Shown: positions 36,490 to 46,630, counted from the first letter of the stretch. The stretch: DNA of 64,000 nt from Steroidobacter gossypii (GCF_016801985.1 NZ_JAEVLS010000001.1:1116001-1180000); one strand, 5' to 3'. The notes: a model not told the origin generated them from the letters alone. Program-made: numbers and translations.

Positions 36490-37881
36490 TCATGGCTGCC
36501 GCACGCGTTTCAAGAGCGACAGGGCCATCCCAACCAACAGCGCGACGCCGAGCACCAGCACTGCCCATAAAACCACTACTTTGACCGGCGTCTGTTTGGG
36601 TAATGGCTTGAGCGCGGTAGCCCCGCCCAGATTGACCACCGGGCCGGTATAGCCGGGCTCGATCATGCGTCCCCGGTCGGCAGCACTCACGTCGGCGAGC
36701 AACTGATCGCATGCCGCCGGTTTGGCCAGCTCGGCGCGCCGGCTGCCGAATGCCAGGGTAAACGGGCCGTCGCCCCGGGCGAGAAACCGCACCCTGGCCG
36801 GGCGATAGCCCAGCTCCAGACTGCTGTCGGCATAGACCTGCGGATCTTTCAGAATCTGCACGCGCCAGTAACGATCATGAACAGGCTGGATTCGCGCCGG
36901 CGGACTTTCCCGGCGCACGGTGTCCGAGACGATGACATAGCTTTCACCGGTCCAACGCGTCCGCCAGGGCGATGTTTCATCGGGCCGGCTCTGCAGGACG
37001 ACGCTGGCGGTGCTGTTCTCCTGACTGAGTCGCACGCGTGCGAAGGTCACCGGCGCGACGTGCTCGGCGTCGAACATCAATTCGTCGCCTTGCTTGGCCG
37101 GCAGCCGAGTCGCGGTGAACCAGATCGGCTCGAACTCGAGTGGCTGCGATACCTCCTCGGCTGTTACCGAATTCACGGTCAACGGCGGACCGTTATCCAC
37201 TCGTTGCACGCGCAGATACTCATACTCGCGTAGCGGCAGGTTGATGCGCTCACGACGCAACTCCCTTCCTTCCTGCTGGGCCAGCAACAACGTGCTCTCC
37301 GGGACGACGGTGCGCCATTGATCGAGGTCGTCGCTGGCTTCGATCCGCACCTTCACCGCGGAGACGCCGTCCGGGCTGCTCCAATCGAAACGAATCGAGC
37401 GCAACGGCTGAGTGTCGCGTGCATCGATGATATGGATCAGGCCGCTCACGACTTCAGGGGCGGGCGGCGAAGACTCCTGCACATCCACTCGCGTTCCCGA
37501 CGATGTTTCCACATTTACGTGCGTGCTCTCGGTGTACACCTGATCGCGACCGCGCAGGACGAACACGGACAGTCCTCGTTCGACCACTTCCGAAGCGGCG
37601 TTCTCTGGCGCCGGGCAAATCGCATGCGGCACGGGCACGCCATCTGCATTGAAGACACGCAAGTCGCCGAGGTCCGCGCGAGTGACCTGTCGATAGACGA
37701 TATCGGGCAACTCCGTTTCGATCATCGGTTGCGTGTTGGAGGCTTGCACGGACATGCCCTGGGCGTAGTCGTTCTTGCTGGGCGGCGCCGCGCCGACACT
37801 CGTTACAAGCAGACAGCTCAGGGAAACAAACAGCCAGCGCACACTCATAGTCCGTTCCAGAATCCGGTTGCAAGCCTTCAT
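36490..37881 (-). CDS. DUF3999 domain protein (secreted, C-terminal membrane anchor)
   Basis: 463 residues from the ATG at 37881, which shares a base with the stop of the upstream DUF2339 gene (TGATG). The open frame continues to 38853 but only as a shadow of that gene. A signal peptide (WLFVSLSCLLVTSVGAAPP) precedes a long beta-rich periplasmic region ('DIVYRQVTRADLGDLRVFNADGVPVPHAICP', 'LEYEYLRVQR'-type repeats). A C-terminal helix (VVVLWAVLVLGVALLVGMALSLL) anchors it. DUF3999 is nearly always next to DUF2339, as here; the pair's function is not known. Confidence 0.88.
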   Translation of the reverse strand: MKACNRILERTMSVRWLFVSLSCLLVTSVGAAPPSKNDYAQGMSVQASNTQPMIETELPDIVYRQVTRADLGDLRVFNADGVPVPHAICPAPENAASEVVERGLSVFVLRGRDQVYTESTHVNVETSSGTRVDVQESSPPAPEVVSGLIHIIDARDTQPLRSIRFDWSSPDGVSAVKVRIEASDDLDQWRTVVPESTLLLAQQEGRELRRERINLPLREYEYLRVQRVDNGPPLTVNSVTAEEVSQPLEFEPIWFTATRLPAKQGDELMFDAEHVAPVTFARVRLSQENSTASVVLQSRPDETSPWRTRWTGESYVIVSDTVRRESPPARIQPVHDRYWRVQILKDPQVYADSSLELGYRPARVRFLARGDGPFTLAFGSRRAELAKPAACDQLLADVSAADRGRMIEPGYTGPVVNLGGATALKPLPKQTPVKVVVLWAVLVLGVALLVGMALSLLKRVRQP

Positions 37882-40652
37882 CACTCCGCCACCTGCGCGG
37901 TGATTTTCTTCGGCGGCAGTGGCGCGAGATATCCCGTCACCAATAGCAGCACTCCGACGGTCAGGAAGGAGGTGATGCGTGCGATCGTGCCGATGTTGGA
38001 CAGATCGACCAGCAACAACTTGGCGACTACGACGATCATCAGTGCGGCGCCGACCAGCCACACATATCGCCACCGCTGCCGCGCGGCCAGGGTCATCGCG
38101 GTGAAGCCCAACAGTCCCCAGAAGATGGACAGCGACGCCTGCACGAGCGTCGAGTGATACATGCCATGCCACGTGACGGGCGCGCCGAAGTTGTGATGCA
38201 GAGTGCGAATGAGCGCGGCGTTGAGCCAGATGAAGACGATGCCTGCCACTGCCGCGATCAGCGCACGAGGATCGAAGCGCCATGCCGTGGCGCGCTGCTG
38301 ATCGGTGAGAGCGCTCCACCACATGGCCAGCGCCGCCAGACACAGCGCGACGCTGATATCGAGCGGATTCAGCAAGGGCATATAAGGAATCCAGGTCGAG
38401 TCGCCGGTGCTGGTCAGGTTCATGTAGACGACCCAGAGACCCACCGCGACGATCAGCGGAAGCGCCCCAAACAATCGGTACGCATGCTCGCGCACCGCCA
38501 ATGGCCAGTGCGGGCTCAGTTGCCGACGACCGAACCATGCAACCATCAAGGCGGGCACGACGCCCCAGGGCAGTTGCGGCCATACGCCGGTCGTGCGCTC
38601 GCCGACCTGGTAGCTTGCTTCCCACGCGATGATCAAAGTGAGCACCCAGCTTGCGCCCACATGGAACCAGTCGAGCCCGTGCATGGCGCGCCTTTCGCCA
38701 AGGCGCAGCACCCAGAAGTGAGCGCTGAACAGCAGCAGCCAGCCGACTGCGCCCCACTGAACGAACGGATGCGCGAAGTTGATCGCACCGGTCAAAGCAA
38801 ACAAGGCGCACACCGCCGGCAAGTAAGTCGCAATCACCAGCGGCAGTCGCCATTCGCGCTTCAGGCTCAGTAGCGCCAGCAGAGCAGCCGTCAGCGCCAC
38901 GAAGCTCAATGACACACCATAGGTCGCCGTAAGAACAAACCGGTCGATCTCACGCAAGCCACCAATCAACCACCACATGACACCCCAGAGGGTGAACACG
39001 ACGTCGGCGCCGGTTTCGTACTGCGCCCGCTGCGCCTGGTTGCGGAACAACCAGTAGCCGCTGCAGAGGCCCGAGATGCTCAGCATCAGGGTGCCAAGAC
39101 AGGCGCTGTTCAAGATCGGCAGATCGTCCTGATGACCGTACAAGCCGATCAAGCATCCGATGCCCGCTGCAATCTGCAGCAGCGCACCGAACGCTCGCGC
39201 CAGCTTTCTTTGCTGCCGCACGCCGATCCATAACAATCCAGCGCCTTCCACCGCCCACATCGCGGCGGTGACGCGAGAATCGAATGCCAGCGGAATGGCG
39301 AGACTGCCGAAGATCACACCCAGCGCGGCGAATGCCTCCACCACCAAGCGGAAGCTCTCGCGACCGGTTCGATGTAGCACCGCGCCGAGGGCCAGATAGA
39401 ACACACCGAAAGCAAGGGCGCTCCACGCCATCGCATATTCGATCGGCGCGACCATCGATGCATGCAACGTTAAAGCGACCACGGGCAAGCCGAACACCAG
39501 CGAGCCCGATAGATAGCCTTTTAAATCCGGCGGCTGGCGCACGCAGTTCAGAATCGATACGCCGACATACATCAGGAAGAACAGGATCAGGAAGGCGTCG
39601 GCCGCGATCCGATCGGCGCTTTCATAGCCGGTGGCGCGCCACAAGCCGGTGATGGTGAACGTGAACACGAAACCCAGCACGTTCAACACTCGCCAGGTGC
39701 GGAACCACGCCACTGCGAACACGCCGAGATTGAGCACGGCGTAGTAAGTGAACAGAGCGATGTAGTTGCCGCTGCCGGTTGAAACCATGATGGGCGCAAG
39801 GAAGCCGCCCGCCGTGCCGATGACGGCCAGCGACAACGCGTTCTGACCTACGGCGAGGATGGCCGCAGCCAATGCGATAACCACCAGCAAACCAAAGGCG
39901 AGGCCGGTGGGTAGCAGATCGAATCGAGTTGCGGCGAATACCGTGAGATACAGTCCGGCGATGCCACCGCCTTGCAGCAGTTGCGCATAGACGGCGCGTT
40001 TGTCCCTCAGGCGCCAGCCGATGAACAGTAGCGCCAACGCGCCCGAAGCGATGCCAACGAAGCGCAGCTCGATCGGAAACAAGCTGTTGTCGGCTGCGTA
40101 CTTGGCGAGGAAGGTGGCGCCGAAGAACAGAATCACGATGCCGATGCGCGCCAGCGGGTTGCCGCGCTTGAGCCAGCTCATGAACTCGCCGGCGATTCGA
40201 TCGAACGCGGTCGGTTGCGGGGGCGCTGCCGGTCGTGGAGGCGGCGGTGGAATAGCGGCGCTGCGGTCCGGCATCTCTGCTGCAACGGAAGCGGCGCGAT
40301 CTTCCCTCGGTGGAGCCGCAGGAGCGGGCTTCACAACTGCGGGCTCGGGCGGCGGCGGCGCGGCGGCTTCTGTTGGAGCCGGCGGCGTCCGCTCGAGTTC
40401 TGCTGGTGCTTTCGGAGCCTTGGTGTCGCGCAAGTCGTGCGCGAGACGCAATGACTGCAATTGCTCCTGCAACGACTGCACCCGCCCGCGCAAGTGAAAC
40501 ACTTGAGCGAACAGAAAGCCGAACATGGCGCCAAACAGAAGGCCTTCGCCGCCCGATTCGAGCGCCGCGCCGAGCACGCCGAACACGAACACCAGGATGA
40601 CGGTCAAGGCCTTGGATGAAGCTTGGAATGAGGCTTGTTGTCCCGGCTCCAT
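37881..40652 (-). CDS. DUF2339 polytopic membrane protein
   Basis: 923 residues from the ATG at 40652 (MEPGQQASF). One N-terminal helix pair, a coiled-coil (LRGRVQSLQEQLQSLRLAHDL), a Pro/Ala-rich cytosolic linker (about 90-165), then more than 20 predicted transmembrane helices to the end. 'NPLARIGIVILFFGATFLAKYAADNSLFPIELRFVGIASGALALLFIGWRL' is the family's first core segment. Coupled to the DUF3999 gene by overlapping stop/start. The role is unknown; envelope or polysaccharide functions have been suggested for the family. Confidence 0.9.
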   Translation of the reverse strand: MEPGQQASFQASSKALTVILVFVFGVLGAALESGGEGLLFGAMFGFLFAQVFHLRGRVQSLQEQLQSLRLAHDLRDTKAPKAPAELERTPPAPTEAAAPPPPEPAVVKPAPAAPPREDRAASVAAEMPDRSAAIPPPPPRPAAPPQPTAFDRIAGEFMSWLKRGNPLARIGIVILFFGATFLAKYAADNSLFPIELRFVGIASGALALLFIGWRLRDKRAVYAQLLQGGGIAGLYLTVFAATRFDLLPTGLAFGLLVVIALAAAILAVGQNALSLAVIGTAGGFLAPIMVSTGSGNYIALFTYYAVLNLGVFAVAWFRTWRVLNVLGFVFTFTITGLWRATGYESADRIAADAFLILFFLMYVGVSILNCVRQPPDLKGYLSGSLVFGLPVVALTLHASMVAPIEYAMAWSALAFGVFYLALGAVLHRTGRESFRLVVEAFAALGVIFGSLAIPLAFDSRVTAAMWAVEGAGLLWIGVRQQRKLARAFGALLQIAAGIGCLIGLYGHQDDLPILNSACLGTLMLSISGLCSGYWLFRNQAQRAQYETGADVVFTLWGVMWWLIGGLREIDRFVLTATYGVSLSFVALTAALLALLSLKREWRLPLVIATYLPAVCALFALTGAINFAHPFVQWGAVGWLLLFSAHFWVLRLGERRAMHGLDWFHVGASWVLTLIIAWEASYQVGERTTGVWPQLPWGVVPALMVAWFGRRQLSPHWPLAVREHAYRLFGALPLIVAVGLWVVYMNLTSTGDSTWIPYMPLLNPLDISVALCLAALAMWWSALTDQQRATAWRFDPRALIAAVAGIVFIWLNAALIRTLHHNFGAPVTWHGMYHSTLVQASLSIFWGLLGFTAMTLAARQRWRYVWLVGAALMIVVVAKLLLVDLSNIGTIARITSFLTVGVLLLVTGYLAPLPPKKITAQVAE

Positions 40653-40727
40653 GCACGCACCGAATGAGTGCCGGGGTATGTCCCGGCGCGCGCATCTTGC
40701 TGGAGCGGCGGCCGAAGCGCAAACCAA

Positions 40728-41807
40728 CTACTTAACAGTTGCGCGCTGCTGCACTTTGAGCAATATCAGGGCCGCCTGTTCCATCTGGCGCGGCGACATG
40801 GAGGTTCGTGGCACTCGCTTCTCGACCAGCCCTGCCTTCCAGGCGTCGAACACGACCGGATTGATATATGACTTGCGGCACACCGAAGGCGTGTTGCCCA
40901 GCGCCTCGGCGACACTACGGGCGGTCGCAGTCACGCAGGAGTTGAAGGCGCTCTTGGTCATCGGATCCTTGCGCGCCTGGCACGACAGGAAAGCGATCGC
41001 CCGCACCGTTCCGCCCCAGGTGCGAAAGTCCTTGGCGGTGAAATCGTTGTTGCCGCCCATCGCCTCGCGCAAATAGTCGTTCACCATGCCCGAGTCGATT
41101 GGTTGCCGCTGGCCCTCATCGTCCACGTATTGAAACAGAGCTTGACCGGGCAACTGCTGAATGTGACGGATGAGTCGCGCCAGCCTGCGGTCGTCCAAAA
41201 CCACCTCGTGCTGACGGCCGCTCTTGCCGCGGAAGTTGAATGACGCTCGGCCGTCCCGCAGAAACTTCACATGCTTGTTTCGCAGCGTCGTCAATCCATA
41301 CGACCGGTTGGTGCGGGCGTATTCCTCATTGCCCACGCGAATCAATGTCTCTTCGAGCAGTGTGACAATGACCGCGAGCACCTTGTTCTTGGGCAGGCCG
41401 GGCAGCGCCCGATCCTGCTTCAGCCGCCGGCGCAGCTTCGGCAGCTGCCTGCCGAACTCGATCATCTTGGAGAACTTGCCGTTGTCGCGGGTGGTACGCC
41501 ATTCCGGGTGATAGCGATATTGCTTGCGACGACGGGCGTCGCGACCCGTGGCTTGCAGGTGGCCCCGATCCTTGGTGCAGATCCAGACGTCGGTGTACGC
41601 CGGCGGAATGGCCAGGCTGCGAATGCGCGCGAGGATGCGCTCTTCAGTGATGCGCTTCTGATCCGGGCCCAGATAGTAGAAGCCTTTGCCTCGCTTGTGA
41701 CGCTCGATGCCGGGCTCGGCGTCGGAAACATAGATCAGTCCATTGGCGCGTGCATGCTGGTGAGCCTGCAATACCGATTCGGGCAGATCAGGCGGCAGCT
41801 CGCGCAT
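40728..41807 (-). CDS. DNA topoisomerase IB (poxvirus type)
   Basis: 359 residues from the ATG at 41807; sequence upstream in frame is not homologous. N-terminal TOPEU domain ('GLIYVSDAEPGIERHKRGKGFYYLGPD', 'RIRSLAIPPAYTDVWICTKDRGHLQATGRDARRRKQYRYHPEW'), then the catalytic domain with 'LIRVGNEEYARTNRSYGLTTLRNKHV' (Arg), 'FRGKSGRQHEV' (Lys) and the nucleophilic Tyr314 in 'CRKSYINP'. It relaxes supercoils through a 3'-phosphotyrosine. Bacterial type IB enzymes are scattered, which points to old horizontal transfer. Confidence 0.93.
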   Translation of the reverse strand: MRELPPDLPESVLQAHQHARANGLIYVSDAEPGIERHKRGKGFYYLGPDQKRITEERILARIRSLAIPPAYTDVWICTKDRGHLQATGRDARRRKQYRYHPEWRTTRDNGKFSKMIEFGRQLPKLRRRLKQDRALPGLPKNKVLAVIVTLLEETLIRVGNEEYARTNRSYGLTTLRNKHVKFLRDGRASFNFRGKSGRQHEVVLDDRRLARLIRHIQQLPGQALFQYVDDEGQRQPIDSGMVNDYLREAMGGNNDFTAKDFRTWGGTVRAIAFLSCQARKDPMTKSAFNSCVTATARSVAEALGNTPSVCRKSYINPVVFDAWKAGLVEKRVPRTSMSPRQMEQAALILLKVQQRATVK

Positions 41808-41827
41808 GGGACCGTCGCCGGACTCCG

Positions 41828-41992
41828 TCAGGACGGAGTGTCGGCCCGTCTCCGCTGCAACAGCCCCCAACCGATCATCGCTACGCCGATCAGCAGCAAC
41901 AGATGGACCGCAAACACGGCCATCTTGATGCCCAGCCAGAGAATGGCCCAGGCCACCACCAACCCGATTCCCAACCACACCAGAGGCTTCAT
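41828..41992 (-). CDS. Small two-helix membrane protein (54 residues)
   Basis: ATG at 41992 to TGA at 41828, 54 residues. Two hydrophobic helices (LVWLGIGLVVAWAILWLG and MAVFAVHLLLLIGVAMIGWGLL) are joined by a short loop and end in a basic tail (QRRRADTPS). The layout resembles the tiny lmo0937/DUF5670-type membrane proteins. It starts the transcription unit of topoisomerase IB, 20 bp before that gene. Confidence 0.65.
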   Translation of the reverse strand: MKPLVWLGIGLVVAWAILWLGIKMAVFAVHLLLLIGVAMIGWGLLQRRRADTPS

Positions 41993-42204
41993 GCGATTCG
42001 TCTCCTGCGCCAGGAATGGCTGCCGTGAGAGAACGTCTCATCGGTGCCTTGGTTCCGAACGCCGCCCCACGCCATCCATCGGGCCATCGACGGGCCTTGG
42101 TTCGAGCCATCATTTGATAGCCGAATTGACGCGGCATGGGCGCTGCGACACTCTGCTGTCCCCCGCTTTCCGACAACATCTTTGCGCCAGGGAGCGCCGT
42201 GCTC

Positions 42205-44247
42205 ATGTCGAATGCCACGCTGCGTGTCTTGTTTCATGCCCTGTTGCTGGCCCTTGCGACCTGCCAGTTCATGCCTTCGCCAGCCGCGGCTGCCGAGCGT
42301 CGGTTGCTTACTGCCGAGGACATCATCGCCGTGCGAAACGTAAGCGATCCCCAGCTCTCGCCCGACGGACAATGGGTCGCCTATGAGGTTCGCACTGCCG
42401 ATCCGGTCAAGGACAAATCCAATACTCATATCTGGATGTCGAGCTGGGACGGCAAGCAGAGCGTGCAGCTCACATACTCCGAAGACAGCGAGCATTCGCC
42501 GCGCTGGAGTCCAGATGGCAAGTATCTCGGTTTCCTGACGGCTCGCGGCGAAGACGAGCCGCCTGAACAGGTGTGGCTGCTGGATCGCCAGGGCGGGGAA
42601 GCCAAGCCTCTGACAGGATTCAACGGCGAGGTGATCGAGTTCAGCTGGTCGCCGGATGGCAAGAAGCTGGCGTTGATCGTTGCAGACGAGGATCCGCGCA
42701 AGCAGCGCGGCGCGGATAAAGACAAGACTCCGCCGCCCATCGTCATCGACCGCTACTACTTCAAGGAAGACGGCAGTGGCTACCTGGGCAGCCAGCGACG
42801 ACATTTGTATGTATTCGACGTCGCCTCTCGCCAGGCCGACAACCTGACGCCGGATCGTTTCGATGAGAGCGCGCCGAGCTGGTCGCCCGATGGCAGCCGC
42901 ATCGCCTTCTACAGCAATCGTAGCGACGACCCGGATCGCAACAGCGAGTTCGGCCTGTACACGATCGAGCCGCGGGCGGGCGCAACCCCGCAGCTGGTGA
43001 CCAAGTTCCAGGGCGATACGGGCGATACATCCTGGATGAGCCCGCCGGCATGGCGACCCGACGGCCGCGAGCTCGCGTTCCTGACCGCGGGCGATCCCAA
43101 GCTCATTTATTACTCGCTCCACAATCTCGCCATCGTGCCGGCTGGCGGCGGCGCTGCACGCATCGTGACCAAAGAACTGGACCGCAATGTAATCGAGCCG
43201 CAATGGTCGGCCGATGGCGCATCGATCTATTTCCTGCTGGAAGACGACCGCAACCAGGTGCTGGCGCGCATAAACGTCGGCAATGGAAGAATCGACCGGC
43301 TGTTGAATGGGCGGCGCGAGTCGACCGATTACGATCTCGGCAGCAAAGGCCGCATCGCTTTGCTCGATAGCACCGTCGACACGCCGAACACGGTCTACGC
43401 TCTGGAAGGCAAGCGATTGCGCGCATTGTCACATCACAATGACGACTGGCTCGCGGGCGTGAATCTCGGGACGACGGAGGAGATCTCGTTTTCTTCCAAG
43501 GATGGCACGCGCGTCAGCGGGTTCGTCGTGAAGCCGCCGGGGTTTGTCGCCGGGCGCCGCTACCCGACGTTGCTTTGGATTCACGGCGGGCCGGTCTCTC
43601 AGTACGCGAATTCTTTCATGTTGCCCTGGCAGATCTTCGCTTCACAGGGTTATGTGGTGGTTGCCGCCAATCCGCGCGGCAGCTCGGGCCGCGGGGAGGC
43701 GTACACGACGGCCATCTACAAGGATTGGGGCGGCAAGGATTCGGAAGACGTGCTTGCGGCCGTTGACTACGTGGTTCAGCAAGGAATCGCCGATGCGAAT
43801 CGGCTCGGTGTCGGCGGCTGGAGCTATGGCGGCATCCTGACCAATGTGGTCATCGCCAAGGACACGCGCTTCAAGTCGGCCACCAGCGGCGCTTCGATCT
43901 CGAACGTGCTGGCTGGCTACGGGACGGACATGTATATCCGCGAGTACGAGATGGAGCTCGGCTTGCCGTGGAAGGACCTCGACACCTACCTGCACAACTC
44001 CTACGCGTTCCTGCACGCAGACCGCATCAAGACGCCCACCTTGTTCCTCTGCGGCGATCAGGATTTCAACGTGCCGCTATTGAACTCCGAGCAGATGTAT
44101 CAGGCGCTGCGCAGCCTCGGCGTGCCGACGCAGCTGGTGATCTATCCCGGCGAGAATCACGGCATCCGTAAACCGTCGTACCAAAAGGATCGGATGCAAC
44201 GGTATCTGGATTGGCACGGCAAGTATCTGCAGCCTACTTCTTCTTAG
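42205..44247 (+). CDS. Secreted S9-family peptidase (dipeptidyl/acylaminoacyl peptidase type)
   Basis: 680 residues from the ATG at 42205 with a GGGAG ribosome site. The signal peptide (VLFHALLLALATCQFMPSPAAAAE) is followed by a seven-bladed TolB-like beta-propeller ('DPQLSPDGQWVAYEV', 'SPRWSPDGKYLGFL', 'EFSWSPDGKKLAL', 'APSWSPDGSRIAFYS', 'EPQWSADGASIYFL'). The C-terminal alpha/beta-hydrolase carries Ser540 in GGWSYGG, Asp near 620 in 'LFLCGDQDFNVP' and His652 in 'PGENHGIRKP'. It would trim peptides in the periplasm. Its last 14 bp overlap the convergent gene. Confidence 0.93.
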   Translation: MSNATLRVLFHALLLALATCQFMPSPAAAAERRLLTAEDIIAVRNVSDPQLSPDGQWVAYEVRTADPVKDKSNTHIWMSSWDGKQSVQLTYSEDSEHSPRWSPDGKYLGFLTARGEDEPPEQVWLLDRQGGEAKPLTGFNGEVIEFSWSPDGKKLALIVADEDPRKQRGADKDKTPPPIVIDRYYFKEDGSGYLGSQRRHLYVFDVASRQADNLTPDRFDESAPSWSPDGSRIAFYSNRSDDPDRNSEFGLYTIEPRAGATPQLVTKFQGDTGDTSWMSPPAWRPDGRELAFLTAGDPKLIYYSLHNLAIVPAGGGAARIVTKELDRNVIEPQWSADGASIYFLLEDDRNQVLARINVGNGRIDRLLNGRRESTDYDLGSKGRIALLDSTVDTPNTVYALEGKRLRALSHHNDDWLAGVNLGTTEEISFSSKDGTRVSGFVVKPPGFVAGRRYPTLLWIHGGPVSQYANSFMLPWQIFASQGYVVVAANPRGSSGRGEAYTTAIYKDWGGKDSEDVLAAVDYVVQQGIADANRLGVGGWSYGGILTNVVIAKDTRFKSATSGASISNVLAGYGTDMYIREYEMELGLPWKDLDTYLHNSYAFLHADRIKTPTLFLCGDQDFNVPLLNSEQMYQALRSLGVPTQLVIYPGENHGIRKPSYQKDRMQRYLDWHGKYLQPTSS

Positions 44248-45148
44248 CCGCCGGGCGACGTTTAGCGCCCGTGGTCCGGGGCGGCGACTCGGTGTCGCCG
44301 CGCCGGCGCAGGCCTTCGATCAGCGCGTCACCGCGAGTCGTGCGGACAATCTGATCGCGTTGCATATCGTCGCGAATGCCGATTGCCGCAGCGGCCGGCT
44401 GACGAATCAGATACGCACCTCGTGGAGTGAACGCCGTCTCCTGCGACGTGGACGCAGCCGACGGCTCCACCGGGTCGTACGCTTTGTACCACCAACGCGC
44501 CGCTTGCCAGATCGCCTCGGGACAGCTGGATGCAGAGGGCAACCCGGGGCTCAGATCGATGCCGGCCAATCCGTGCGCCCGTTCCAACAGCGTTGCAGAC
44601 GGAATGCCATGCCCCTGCATCAGCGGGTTTCCGCTGCCTCCAACCGCCCAGCAGTAACCCAGCCACGCCACCACCTGAGCTAACAGGTCAACGATGTTTC
44701 TTTCCTGGCCGATCCGCGCGACATGCTCCTTGATCGCTGCGTGATCCTCGGTGAACTGCAGGATGGCGATGTTCGGATAGAACATCGGACTTCCATAGCG
44801 GGACGCAGCATCCAACGCGACTGCTTCCAAGCCATTGCGCTCCACGCGCGCACTGCTGTCGCTAATGGCATCAACGCGAGCCGTCATCATCGTCTGGCCG
44901 TCGATCAACAGACCGCAGGTCGACCAGAAGCTGGGCAATAAATCGTGCCGCAGCTCCGACTGCGCGACCCGCATTCGAAAATCGACGATGGCGGTGCCTC
45001 CCAGCAACAGCACGCCATCGCGATAGCCGGTCGATTGCAGCCATTCGAAGTTCGCGAGCGCCCCGTCGGCAACGGCATCGGCGGGCGTTTCTTTCAGCAG
45101 AGGATTGCCGATGGCAACATCGGAGCGACGCAGTCCGGACAGATTCAT
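44234..45148 (-). CDS. Protein of unknown function with Lys/Arg-rich tail, coupled to PhoD-like phosphatase
   Basis: 304 residues. The ATG at 45148 overlaps the stop of the upstream phosphatase as ATGA. No signal peptide or membrane helix. Mixed alpha/beta sequence with 'YRDGVLLLGGTAIVDFRMRVAQSELRHDLLPSFWSTCGLLI' and a central helical block; the C-terminus 'TTGAKRRPAAKKK' is strongly basic, like the N-terminus of the nearby papain-like protein. I do not recognise the family. Coupled translation suggests it works with the phosphatase. Confidence 0.65.
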   Translation of the reverse strand: MNLSGLRRSDVAIGNPLLKETPADAVADGALANFEWLQSTGYRDGVLLLGGTAIVDFRMRVAQSELRHDLLPSFWSTCGLLIDGQTMMTARVDAISDSSARVERNGLEAVALDAASRYGSPMFYPNIAILQFTEDHAAIKEHVARIGQERNIVDLLAQVVAWLGYCWAVGGSGNPLMQGHGIPSATLLERAHGLAGIDLSPGLPSASSCPEAIWQAARWWYKAYDPVEPSAASTSQETAFTPRGAYLIRQPAAAAIGIRDDMQRDQIVRTTRGDALIEGLRRRGDTESPPRTTGAKRRPAAKKK

Positions 45149-46545
45149 GAGCTGTTCCCTAAGAAATATTCCTTGCGGAAACGGGCGCGGCCGGTGTCGA
45201 GATCGTCCAGCCGCCATTGCGACACCGTGCAGAACACACGCCGCCCGCGGCGATAGAACTCCAGCAGCATCGTTCCTTCGGCAGAGGAGCGCAGCGATTC
45301 GTCCGTGTGTATGGTCGCACCATTGAACGGATGCAGCGCCGGCAGACTTCCTTTCTGCGGCGCGGGCGCCCAGTCGCCCAGGAACGATAACAAGCGACCG
45401 CCGGCAACCAAAGCGAGCGGCGAGCTGATCAGTTCAGTGACTCGACGCTCGCCACTTCCCGCCGACGCGGGCAATGATGCCGAGGCGACACGGCTGAAGT
45501 GCAAGTCTCCCGTAAGCACGACGGTGCTGCGCTTAGCGCGACCGAGCACCTCCATGAGCATCGCATATTCGGCCCGGTAGTCCGCCAAACGATAGTCGGC
45601 GAAATCCCCTCTGCGCTGAGATGCTGCCTCGAACAGAGGCTGCCCCAAGATCAATACGCCCAGCCCGTGTGGCTCCGCAGCCCAGGCGCGCAGCCGTTGC
45701 CACTGTGCCTCTGAAAACAAACGCCCGCCGTATTCGGCACGATTCACTCTTGAATCGAGCACCAGAAAATCCAGCGGCGGCACCTGGCATCGCTGTGCAT
45801 TTCCAGTGTCGCCTTGGAATGTCTGCAGGAGTTCGCGAGCCATGGCCAGCCACGCTTCACGCGTGGCGCGTTTGCGTGTATCGCGCGCGACCGCGCTAGG
45901 GTTCGGGGCGTTGTTCCATAGCTCGTGATCGTCCGCGCAGAATACGTTCGCGCCGGTCGGAAAGACAGCTCCCAGACCCTGGTTGGCAAACCAGGTTCGT
46001 GCATAGGTAGCCGAGTGCAACCGCTCCAGCTCCGGCACGCTATGAGACTGAATCGCGAATTCGTACCACGGCGCATCCAAATACACCTGATCGCCGGCCC
46101 AGACGCGCAGATGCGGCCGCAATCCCTGGCGATCCAACTGAGAGAGCAGCGAGGACGCAAGGCGAGAGCGTTTGTTGCCGGTGAAGTAACACGACGACAA
46201 CAGGACGCGCAGCGGCTTGGTTTCATCGCCGAGCTGTTCAGGCAGGGTGACGAAGCGAGCGTGCGCCTGGTCCTCACCTTCGACAGCAACGCTCACGCGA
46301 TATGCCCGATCCGGTGCGAGATGCATCATGTCGACGAACTGATAGTGCAACGGCATGGCAGCGGTCGGTTGCCATTGCCCGGGCTGGCCTGCTGGAAAGC
46401 TCTGCCAGTCTTTTGCGCGCACCGGGACATCGATGCCGTCAACTCGCAGCGAGACTGAACCGAGCAGCGCTGCATCGATGCCTCGCACGCACAGCCAAAG
46501 CCGGGCGCTGCGCTGAGTGACGAGGTGCGGCACTAGATGAAGCAT
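45145..46545 (-). CDS. PhoD-like metallophosphatase
   Basis: 466 residues from the ATG at 46545; the frame is open to 46587. An N-terminal beta-sandwich ('SARLWLCVRGIDAALLGSVSLRVDG') is followed by the phosphatase domain: 'LRVLLSSCYFTGNK', metal ligands 'RVWAGDQVYLDAPW', 'VFCADDHELWNNAPN', and the C-terminal 'STVVLTGDLHFSRVAS'. This resembles alkaline phosphatase D, but there is no Tat signal, so it probably acts in the cytosol. Coupled to the basic-tailed unknown downstream and divergent from the helicase gene. Confidence 0.82.
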   Translation of the reverse strand: MLHLVPHLVTQRSARLWLCVRGIDAALLGSVSLRVDGIDVPVRAKDWQSFPAGQPGQWQPTAAMPLHYQFVDMMHLAPDRAYRVSVAVEGEDQAHARFVTLPEQLGDETKPLRVLLSSCYFTGNKRSRLASSLLSQLDRQGLRPHLRVWAGDQVYLDAPWYEFAIQSHSVPELERLHSATYARTWFANQGLGAVFPTGANVFCADDHELWNNAPNPSAVARDTRKRATREAWLAMARELLQTFQGDTGNAQRCQVPPLDFLVLDSRVNRAEYGGRLFSEAQWQRLRAWAAEPHGLGVLILGQPLFEAASQRRGDFADYRLADYRAEYAMLMEVLGRAKRSTVVLTGDLHFSRVASASLPASAGSGERRVTELISSPLALVAGGRLLSFLGDWAPAPQKGSLPALHPFNGATIHTDESLRSSAEGTMLLEFYRRGRRVFCTVSQWRLDDLDTGRARFRKEYFLGNSS

Positions 46546-46630
46546 GGCGCGAAATTCTGCCGGTCCGTGGACGCCAGCGGCAAGCAATCTCCTCTGTCGT
46601 TATATACAGTTTTGCGCCATCATAGCCGCG

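Noticed and set aside
37882-38853. Upstream extension of the DUF3999 gene
   Set aside because: This part is an off-frame reading of the DUF2339 gene; the ATG at 37881 with overlapping stop gives a proper signal peptide.
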